Positions 13,052 to 25,000 of a stretch of DNA of 64,000 nt are shown here, in pieces (positions within the stretch are counted from its first letter, which is position 1; each line of letters starts with the position of its first letter). Location: NCBI GenBank assembly GCA_024449915.1, contig JAMZAV010001056.1:496001-560000 (forward strand). The letters run 5' to 3'. The notes under the pieces are model-generated. The model searched no databases and was not told where the DNA came from. It saw nothing but the letters and a program-made list of their open reading frames with translations. This stretch comes from Sweltsa coloradensis (taxonomy: Eukaryota; Arthropoda; Insecta; Plecoptera; Chloroperlidae). A program made the position numbers and the translations under genes.

Positions 13052-16000
13052 GAGAAGAGAGAGAGAGATAGGTGGAGTGAAATGAATAAGGCGATAATAA
13101 AATTAAGGTTAACAAATGTTATAGATAATACATAAATAAATGTACCTAATAATACAATATGAAACATAAAAAATGCAATTACATTTACAATGATGCACAC
13201 AATAATAATTACTACATTGTAAATATTGATATTAATGACAATCAACAAGGTAATTTATTTGGGAGAGCCGTCAGATAGAAACTCATGAAGTGAGTAATAA
13301 CTGTTTTTAAGCAGGAAGGACTTAAGATTAGATTTGAAAGAAATAAGAATTGTCAGATGGGCATAAGCGAATTTTATTCGGAAGGTTATTATAAATAATT
13401 GATGCTAAGTAGTATGGACCTTTAGAGAAAAGGGAAAGATTATGAGAGGAAATGTGAACTAAATTGCTGGAACGTGTAAAGTGATCATGAACAGTTGTGT
13501 TTTGCTGGAAGATGTGGGTATTAAGGCGAACAAAAAGAGATGCTGACTGAATCAGGACACAATCATGCTAGTGTTGGGATTTCTAATTGTCGAAAGAGTT
13601 CCCGACAAGATCGCTTTCTAGAAGCTCCCGCTATTATCCTGATTGCTCTTTTCTGGAGGATGAAGACTCTTTTTGCATGAGGTGATGCACCCCAGAAAAG
13701 TGCACCATACGAAAGGTGGGAGTGGATAAATGCAAAGTATGTAATAATCAAAATATGAGGTTGGACTATAGTTTTAAGTTTCCTGAGTATATAGCACCCA
13801 CTAAGAATTTTAGATGAAACAATGTTTGTTTGACCCGACTTCAAAAAGATCAAAGAAAGTGAAACTTGTGTGCATTATGATGTATACGTGACATTTTAAT
13901 TTTTACTACAATCATTAAGCAAATATTAAAAAAATTATATTGTAGTTTAATGCAAGCTAATACTTAAGCTCTATTCGCCTACTATAAATTCTGCTATTAA
14001 ATGGCTTAAAAACACGTACTCCTATCTGTATTCATTAGGCCAATACACTCAACTTTTAAGGGTAAACATCACTGCTAATTAACTATCGTCAGAAAACATT
14101 TTGATGATAGTGGCAATTATTACCATAAAATCATTAAATTTTACTATATTTTGTTTAAAACAAAACAAGAATGTTGATATCGGTAAAATGTTTCACGATA
14201 TATGAACACAATTTTACTAATATCCGGTTTTGATGACCATTACAAAATTACTGTTTTGTTTTAATCATTGAATTCGAGTATATATTTTGGGACGTTATGG
14301 TATAACGGTTATGGCAGTATATTAACATTGTATTGATATTATTATCAACACAATTTTGATAACAGTTTAAAAGGGGATTCTTGTTTATGTACACAAAGCA
14401 AGATTAAATGTATAATTGCACTCAAAATAAAATAACGTAACAAATAATGTTTTAATGAAGAAACAAACATTCTCCCTACACATGAACAGTGCACTGTAAG
14501 TAACTGAACAATAATCTCTATATAAACAATAATTTAACCCAATTCTTATAATATAACATTTCAATCACGGCCAAGGAAACGTGAATGATGTCTCTCTCTA
14601 TAGTCACGCATGAACAGAATGAATGGAATGCCTATACATAATACAATCAAAGTTTTGAAACATTACAATGTGTAAGTTTCGATAGTTTTAGTTTTAGTAT
14701 TACAATAATATTCGTCCCTAAAAAAGTCTAGCTTACGGGTGACTTATATAGCCTTGAATAAAAAATAATACAAAAATTACATTCGCAACCAAGGGTACCC
14801 TTTTAGCAAGGTGCTGTCTATACAAAATTGAAAGTTGTGATTGACACGTAATTCCGCTACCTTGAAATAATAGAAAAATTAAAGGTATACCGTTATAGTT
14901 ATTAGTAAGAAGTAAGAACGCAAATGACATACATTTTATTTAATGCACCTTAGAATTATTAAACACGGTAGTACGCAAGGTTGAGTAAACCGGTCCGAAA
15001 GCTGCACGACGGTGGCCGCTAAGCATAGTCTCGAGTAAAATAAACAAGTATTATTATGAATTATTATTATTATTGCATGTTTACATTGATTGAAAGGTTT
15101 TCTACAACTTTCAATAAGAAAACATAAACGTTCCGTACGAGGTCATGTCTTAAAACCCTACAGGAATTCAATCATATCCATACATTTTTTATTCAAATTC
15201 GTTCCCAAGAAATTAGAAAGGATATTTTGTGATTAACAATTGCGAAAAAATATAATATAGTAAAAATAAATATAGAATAAAAACTCTTAGGTCGTGGATA
15301 CAATGCAAATGCGAATTTGAAGTTTTTTTTAGATAGAAAACACCTGCACTATACTCTGAACAATTACGATATACACAATAATCAAACTAGTATAGAAATT
15401 GAACGAAAAAAGAATATTATGATATAACATGCAGACGATAATTCATTGCAAGTTATTGAATAGCGTTAGCATATAAGTTTGATTGTCAGTGGTATTGAAC
15501 GTAAAATTAATGTTGATCACTTCCGGAAGTGCAATTTATTGCCAAGCAAAATTGGAATGTTTTAATTAATTAATATACTGACGAATTACAGAAGGGTATT
15601 GTGTCGTTATTGTGAGATAAACATTTTCAAGAGATATGCATGTAGAATAGGACTTATTTGTCCCTTTGGAGAAGGAAATATTGAAAACCCAATGATCAGG
15701 ATTGCCGGTGGTGTGTTTCGATCAAACGATCTACCGAACGATCAGTATCGGATACCGATTAAATAGATTCGGTGACGTACACCCTCGACCTGAAGTAAAT
15801 CAAGGGCTGGGAATAGTTTAAACAACGATACCCCTTGATTTACTTACGGCCGTTGGCGTTCGTCATCGAGGGTATAATAAGTGTTATTCACCTCTGGCTC
15901 CGCGACCTTGACTGGCGCTGCGGTCGTCTTCGCCCCCCTGATCAACGGGGAGGGTCCGCGCGCCGTCCTCGAGCCGAGAGTCCGTGTCGAGACGGTGGCG

Positions 16001-19000
16001 GTGCCTTAGTGGACGGCGTCGCTGGTGCCTCAGCGTGGGCGTCGTCTTCGTACGCGTAGTCCTCCTCCGGGGCGGGACGGGCGGAGCATGCCACGGCCAG
16101 GCTCACGAGCAACACCCTGGAACCAGCACACAGTCACAAGACAGATCCTGACACTAGATCACGACCACAATCTATAGATCCTGACACTATAGAATCACTG
16201 GCGAATTACGTTCCTGACACTAGATCACAACCATAATCTAGATCCTGACGCTAGATCACAACCATAATCTAGATCCTGACACTAGATCACAACCATAATC
16301 TAGATCCTGACCTTAGATCACAACCATAATCTAGATCCTGATACTAGATCACGCCTACAATCTAGATCCTGACAAAAGATCACATGATTTTGCAAAATAA
16401 TGGCCGAAGCCTTCAGGATTGCTATAGAAGGTAATCGTTATCGAAACAGGTATAAGAAATTCCCGAGGAAAGTCCTGGAAGAAGTGAGGCACTTCTGCTC
16501 GATCTCCTAAAAACAGACCGTTCACATCCCAATAACTTTCCTGAATTTGTTTTGCAAATGTACGGTATACATGGTAAACAATCAGTCCGTTTTTTTAAAT
16601 ACATAATTATTTAGCTCCTCAGCTTAATATACACTTGTTTCAAAGCAAACTGTATACAGTCCAAAATAAAAACTTTCTTCTTATATTTCCTGATATATAG
16701 CGATTATGTTTATCCGTTCAGTTTCGTTTCGTACGAGAAGAAAAGTGGTTGACGCTTAATAGTATACTGTATTGTTTGCTAATGCTCTCTACAAAACATT
16801 GTTCAAATATTTACACAAAGTAGATTAAACATCTGAGAATTGTGTTGTTTACAATTATAGTGAAGTAGCCCTTGTAGCAATGTAAACACGTATTATGAAA
16901 CTTTTCAACAAGGCTTCAATAAAAATATAAACATTTTCTCACATTAGGTCGGAGTAGGACTATAAAAGTGTTGTCGTATCGATGTAGGTCTATTTAATAT
17001 GCATACGACATCGCCCATGCGTCGAGTTTCTTCGGTTACTGGTTTCAGCCGCTTTAGTCTGGCTCTGAAGGAGCCGAAGTCGGCTACTCAAACATTATCA
17101 AGTGCGTAGTAAATTACGCTATAATGTTTTGCGATTTTCAGAATCATGATCACTTTGGCGATAGATGAGTTGACAGCCGGCGTAGGCATAACTTATGTGT
17201 CCAGGCAGGGGCGACTCTCCCCCCCCCCCCCAACCCGAAATCAGAATAAGGGTTATAATAATACTAAATAACACTTTGTACTAACTTATGTTGCATAAGG
17301 CCTTACACAATGGCAAGATTTTGTAAACTGACAGTATGTGGACCTTCACAATTTTATAAATTATCGGCAAAAGCACTCTTAAAAACTTGTAAAATGTCAC
17401 TATTTGCAAAAAAATATTTAAAAATCTGTATCTATGCGCCCCAGACCCACCATTGTACAAGTATACGTACTTTTCCCGAAATGATGGTTTTGTGGGCAGC
17501 TCTACAAGTTTCTTGATATAAACCCCGTAATTTATCCCCCTCCCCCCCCCCCCCCCCCCCCCGAATCAAAATCCTGGCTACGCCCCTGGGTCCAGGATAC
17601 TATGTGCCGGGCTATAAGCAACACTTTTCCGTCCGTCCGTCCGTCCGTTTGTGTCACGTCTCAGTATAAAACCGGATACGACCCCCGATTGACATGTGTG
17701 TTTTTTTGTTGCTATTGGCTTTTTAACAAGGACGTTACATAATGTGTATGGTGACTTAGGCTCATAGGGGCTTTTTTAAATGCATTTCGAGTACTCCGCA
17801 CCTTCACCAAGAGATTTTAATGATGGATTATACAGTAATTATGTGTTCGTCTTCTACCCCTATGTTGATTAAGGAGAAATGCTCCTTATTTTGGGAAGCT
17901 CCTTAGCCCATACTTTTATGCAATCCATTTAATCCTGATCGAACTAGAATTGATTGTATTATACATAGTTTTCAGGTATTGCTTTCTAAACTGCTATCTA
18001 TTCTCGTATGTGTGTGCATGCTAAATGCACATGCAACGAAATCAGCTTGAAAAGCCCTCTCATTAAATAATTATACACGGTGAACCTAAAACTGTAAAAT
18101 ACACCAAGCATAATATTTGAAAAAGTATTAATCAATAACACCTACAAGAGTGTATCTCGATGAATGAAATTACTATGATTAAAACATATTTTAATTATGT
18201 TGCAGTATAAATAAACTTAAGAACAATAAGTTTAAAAGTATTTCCTGAAGTCAGTAACATCTTGCACACTTGCATAGTTATGAATCAACGATATATGTAC
18301 AATCTTCTATTAAATCAAAAGTCATTAAAAATTTGTCAGAAAAAAGTTAATGAATTAGATATATTTTTTTACAATTTACTGTTACCTATTTTTAATTGTA
18401 TCTTTGGAATAATACATACATGATATATCTTCAAAGAAAGGTGGAAATGGTCCCCAATAATCACAGACATTACATATCTGCAATTTATAATATTTGTTTT
18501 ATAGCATATCCTAAATCCACAAATGAGGACAATACCATTACCAGTGCAGGCTCGCTTACCCACTTGCAAGCTGGACATGAACGCATCGTGAAACATTCTG
18601 GGCTCGACACCGAGTGACAATCTTACGAGAACACGGATTAGTGTGATAGCTTATACGAAACCAAGCACGGTTTGTGTGAGTATCATGTGTTTTTATTCGC
18701 AACGTTATGTATGTACAGTAAAACGAGTTTTTAATTTTTACAACTAATTTAAATATCTTTAAATTTTAAATTTATGAACGCTAATTATTAAACGCTTAGA
18801 ATAATCAATCATTAACGCTGATTTATTGTATTGGCACAAGGAGGAAATGACTTATAACAACATGAACACCTTCATTTACTACTACTACCCACTGATTAAT
18901 AATTATTAAAATTGTCAGAACAATTTATAATTAATTGTGCGTAATACAGTAGGTTGATTTATTGGCCACACCCTTATGCAGCTCAGACAGACATGCTGCT

Positions 19001-22000
19001 TTCTTAATTCTACGCTGCTATATACCACATCTATAATTACAAATACAAATCATTGGACTTTTCACTGTTATTACATCATATTTATTTGAAAGGTGATATT
19101 TCGACTTCTTTACAAAAGTCTTTATCAACAAATTAACAATAATTATAATAACAATACTAATTGTTAATTTGTTTGATAAAGACTTCTGTAAAAAAATCGA
19201 AATATCACATTTTGAATAAATATTATGTAAATAACAGTGAAAATTCCAATGATTTGTATTTGTAACGTTACTACCGTTATATAGTTTCATTTTTATAACC
19301 ATCTATCATATTATTTAACTACAACAAATAAGAAATTGACATCAACCACATGAAACTTTAATTATTTAAAGCAGCTGTTTATGCCAGTTTACCAACATGA
19401 CTCATTTATCAATCACTTTTGTCACCTTATCACCTTTGCACCAGTTTTGTAAAACATCAATTTTTTCTCTTTCTTTCTTCATACATCTTGGGCTTTCAGC
19501 CGTTTTATTTTTTTTCCTTTGTTATTCAGTTTTTTTTCTTGTTGTAGTTGTAAAGTTTAATTTATTAGTACTTCTTCATAATTAATTTGAATAACGTATT
19601 TTGTACTGTTTTGAATAACTAATAAATAAATATTTGAATCCTGTTCAGTGTTCACAATGAGAGTGTTGGTAATAATTTGTCACTTTACACTGGGAAGTTA
19701 GAAAAGTAAAATAGAACAAGTAAAGAGAAAGAGTTACTTTTCGAAGCCTTTACACTGGAAACTCTTTTGAGCGCGAAGGCACAAGCGTGCGCGTGGTGTT
19801 GTATTCAAAGGCAACATAGAGACCAATCGCGATCAACTCTTCACTTTTCTCTCCACTTCTCTCTTGTCGAGCAATGTACGACAAGTTGGGAGACTTTTTA
19901 CTTTTTACTTTACAACTTTCCAGTGTAAAGGCAACATGAAAAGTTCAAAGCTACATAAAGTGCAATCTCCAGCCCTACTTCGTTACTCTTTCTGTTCACT
20001 TTTTCTCTTAACCTCCCAGTGTAAAGCCCGCTTAAGTTATGGCGCCATCCACAAGAACAGATAATTCGCTCCCCCTCCTAAACGCACCTTTATTGGCAAC
20101 GAGTTTCGATTTCATTCTACTGGTAAAAGTAATTACCGGTCTATACCCACTCAATTTTCTTTGGTCGCACTACATATTCATATCCTCTTCGTAATGGAAA
20201 TTGGCTACCTCGGGCAACACATAGGCCTACTCAATTTCCGTTAGATAGGCCTATATTTTGTCAAGTGGATATTTATGCAACACTCCAAAACGTTTCTCTC
20301 TCGGTTTAGTTGCAGTGATATTGCCAAATAAATCTTAACAACCAACACCTATCTATGCAGAGAAAGTTCATCTGTCTGCCGTCTGCATCTGAGCGTTAAT
20401 CTGGCGCCAATCTGCATCCAAGGCTACCAACCTCACAAAACCGCTTCGCTCGGTCAATGTCACCAGCTTGAGGGTTCAAAAACCAATTATTACAGATTGG
20501 TTTCTAGTGAATATACGATTGGTACTTGTTTATCTGTATCAATGAAGCATAATTATCTTGAAATATATGCATAAACGTGATAAAAAAATATTCAATTAAT
20601 CAAGAACTCTTTTTCCTATATAGCTACACCGGTACTTGTAATAAATTTATGGTGCCAGTACCTTTCACAATCTAGGTGAGTTTTTTATTAATCTAAAATG
20701 GCAAAGCTCCATTTCAAACATAAACAAGTAAAGTTAATGCACTTCAACTTAATGAAGAAACTGAACTAGATTACGGAAAAGTTCAAGGCTATCTAAATAG
20801 GGAGATTGCCATTGGAGCCTTAGCCAAGATACGTTAGAATGTGCCCTAGTAAATGAAATGATTTAATCAGGATTTTATTGGGCAAGTAAAACATTAACAT
20901 TAAAAAATAAGTATATTCATTCGCATTTCATTCATATATGTGACCTATCAGCAAACTGTCCAAATAACAAGAAAGTACATCACAATTAACATTCATTTTA
21001 ATAATATTAATATTTTAAAAAATCTCGTAGAAAACCAACTCAGGGTGCAATACACATCCCTTTTTAGGTGTTGAACTAGGTATATTGGAGTTGAGACAGT
21101 TGTGAATGGATGTCCGAGAGAAAACACTTCAGTCAGGATTGCCGGTCTCGACGGGATTCGAACCCGGGACCTCACGAATCACTGGCCTCGCGCTTAACGC
21201 TTTTAAGCCGACACTGTCGGATTTGATTATTTCGCAATTAAATAGTTTTCCAATTTCTTGCAAGCATCTCCTTTGCTATTAAATTTTATTCAGATACTTC
21301 CACTTCCAATGGATTTTAAATATGTTATTATTTGTTTACTTTATTTCTTCTTCTGGACTCTATAAACTGAATTATTTGCTGAATGGTATTGAATAAATAC
21401 TTTTGTGTCATACCATGCGAAATGACGAGTTATCGTGTCTGGATGATGGTATTAATGTAAAATAATAATTGCAAAACTATATACACATTCTTTTTTCCAT
21501 GAGCATTATAGCGTCACGTTTTTCGCTAGTAAAGGTTATATCAAAATAATTTCAGTGAGCTAATTAAATTATTTAACGACCTCAAAGTATAGACACACAA
21601 GTCGATAAGTATATTGACAAATTTTGGTAATATTAACGCCTATTAACAAAACAGCTGAAAAAAATATTTTTATTACATTTTGTAATAATTGCTAATAAGG
21701 TCAGCATTTAATATCTTGTTAGGTAATTTAGATAGATCGTTTCATCGAAATATCACTTGCATTTCGATGCACCATCAACTATTACACAGGTAGGCCTAAA
21801 GACCATCGAGCCTACTACGAATGTGGTTGCCCTTTTAAATAAATTCGATAGCCTCAATTATCCTACTACGCTTATGCAATTTAAAGAAAGTTTAGTTACC
21901 ATCTCCGAAAAGTGCAGATAAGCGAGTACTAATGGTGGATGTGTCTATCTTTTCCAATCATGAATTTCACGACGTGACTTACAAAAATACAAAAAATAAA

Positions 22001-25000
22001 ATATTGCATGTAATTGCGTGTTAATTGTCAGTAAGTGGTTGCATATATAAACTAATTTCAAGTAAATAATTAAATAATTGTATTATTTTGGTATCACTAA
22101 TTATACATCTGTCATTATCTTAATAAAATCCGATTCATGTAATACTAACAAACATTATATGTCTAACATGAAATTACTTTCACATTTCCTAAGGTCCCAC
22201 GTAACTTATAACGAAACACGCAAGTGCAACAAAGGTTAAAGTGCAACCAACCTAAGGTTATCACTGAATGTTATTTATACGAGTATATTCACACTTCTAA
22301 CGTGTTTCTAGCGAAATTGAAACCATCAGTAACCAAATATCGCATAGAAAATCTTTGTAACAAAGTGTATAGTTATGCTTCGTGAAATAGGGCCATCACC
22401 ATTTTTTTTTCGCTAACGCCCGAGTGTGTAATTTTGCATCCTTACGACAGAAACGTGATTTCTCTGGTGATTCGATCACTCTGACAGCCTCGTGAGCTGA
22501 TGCCACGTGCTATAAGAGTTTCGTAATATTACTGGGCCTTACTATATAGATAACGAAGGAAGATACCGGAATATTCGTTATATGAGGATACTATGGATGA
22601 TGCCTAGGTCCGTATATATATACCATTTTAAGTGTAATTTTATAGCGTTTTGTAGCATCTATTTTTGGCAACTTTCAAAAACTTTTGTATGAACTTTTTA
22701 CAAATTTGTATTTTCAAATTATGCCATCAAGGTTGTATTAATATCAACTGAATAAAAATGTGTATAAACAAATTAAAGATACCATGTAAAATAAAATAGG
22801 ACTGGAAAACCATAGTTTTAAGTTTTAAAAAATAGCGCTTTGTAGCATCTATTCGCAAAACGCTATTTTCACGCACCGTTTCACGTAGCATACCGACAGT
22901 GTTGGCTCAACCGTCGAGACGAGCAATCCTGACTGAAGGTTTTTCCGAAGTTTGCCTCAGTCTTTAATGCGAATGCAAGGAATTGCGTCCTCTTAAAAAA
23001 TCCTCCGACATCCATCCAAAATTGTCCTAACTATAGTTCGACCTCGATACCTGAAGAGGGGCATGCATTGCACTCTGGGCAGCTTTCCTAATGAGATTTA
23101 CAAACAATTTACGGTAGCATAGTCATTTTACTGTGATGTGAAACCGTTTAAAAACCGTTGAGGAATTATGAGACTGTATGAAATATAGGTTGGCAAGTAT
23201 TAAGCTATTTATGGGATCAAAACTATTTATTACAAAAAGATAGCATTTACCACTTGCCAGGTATTAACTGTGGTAATTAATATTATAACATCAAAATGCT
23301 GAGTTATATGAAACATGATTATCATTGCACAGACATAAATTCTACATCGAATGTACGAATACGAATACGCTGCATTTATAACATCTGTACAAATACCTTC
23401 TATTGAATGAGTATGCTGAAGTAATCCACATATGATATCTCACACATGGGTGTGTATATATCCGGTGACTTTGAACAACGAAGCATATAAAAATAATTGA
23501 AAAATTTGTATAATTATTAGCTATAGTAGATTCTGACGTCACCCACGGGTGAATCGTGCCCAATCATGAACGGATACTGATTTCCCAAAGTGAAATTTAT
23601 ATATATTGACATAAAACGATGTTTACTTCTCCAGTGTAAATTTAAATATTCTTGCAATAATTTGATGTATGGAATGTTGTTCACTTAACATCAAGGCTGT
23701 AGGGTTATGTATTAGTGTAATTCGGTAAACACACAATGTTCTATTTATTTTCAGCCTTGAAAATAGAAGTTATATTAGAACAATGTGCCAATTCACAATA
23801 AATAAAGATTCGGCAAATATCACATCACATATTCTATCACATTCTACATACCTGATGAAAATTTATGATTTTCATAACATATCGTCATTTGGTTAAAGTG
23901 TGGGGAGAGAGGAGTGGGGTGCAATTTAAAAATGTACTCTCAAGATGAGTTCAGCACTATAGTCTATCCATCCTTGAGGTACAAAGTGACCATCGGCGGA
24001 CGAGACCGGGATCGGTCGTCCCGTCTATTGTCTGCATTTTTCCCTTTCCACCTTTTTTGACGTGACCGAACTTGGGAGCGAACATGGGGCTGTTTCTACC
24101 TGCCTTCGCCCATTTCAAATCTATTGTGATGAAAATAATTTATTCAGCAAAATATTTTTTTTATAATTGCAAATATTTCATAACGTGGTTCAAATGTGTA
24201 GCATGAGTTATGAAATGTGTTTTTTTTTTTCCCCAGTGTCTACGATCAAAACTGACTGAAATACATAAATATTATTATATTATTATATAATATTATCAAA
24301 ATATGTTATAGAAGCATTATCCGTAACTCAGTCAGTTTTTATCGTAGAATTTCGTCCAAAAAAATGAAATTCAAGACGCACGCTTAATATTTCAACAACG
24401 TTATTAGATATTTGCAATTAAACAAAAAAAATCAATAAATAAATTAATACAGCAGGTATAAAACCCTCAGTTTCTAGGATGGTCTATTTTACGACTACAC
24501 GCGACAACCCTTAGCAGCTGCCTCATACCCATACCCGACGCGTCCGTCGATGGTCACTTTGTACTTCATGGATAGATAGACTTTAGTGTCTTCAAGAGTG
24601 AAAATGTTTGGCCCGCATTTAGCCAGTCAGACATAAACAATTTACAAAAGAAGATGTGAATACCTTAATAATTATATATTATTCTTGTATGCTTATATTA
24701 TTTGTTTAAATTAGTAAACAAGAGTATTTAGTGCACATACGTCCCCTATTCAGTTCTGTATTTTAGTATGTCTAAAGAGTTGTCGTGTACACCTTTTTCG
24801 AGTTAGTCTACGCAAAATTGCAAAATCATCCCCACTAGAACACCATGTTAATTATTTTATTGGTACACAGTGATTTGAGTATTAACGAATTCAATTGATT
24901 GGATATTGCTTTACGTCTCATATTTATGCAACTTGGCTAATCGAGACGAAGGGAAGTTCGAACAATTCCACGTTATAGATCGAGTTAGACTCTAGCGTCC

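Larger units (their letters stand above)
12807..15891 (-). other. Intron 2
   Basis: Runs from a GTGAAT donor to a TTGTAG acceptor. It contains a LINE fragment (12925-13853), a GA microsatellite and a SINE scrap near 15.7 kb. The 13854-15680 part is AT-rich with nothing recognised. Confidence 0.65.

Noticed and set aside
12970..13248. Ser/Leu-rich minus-strand frame
   Set aside because: Translation of the (GA)n microsatellite plus flanking LINE tail.
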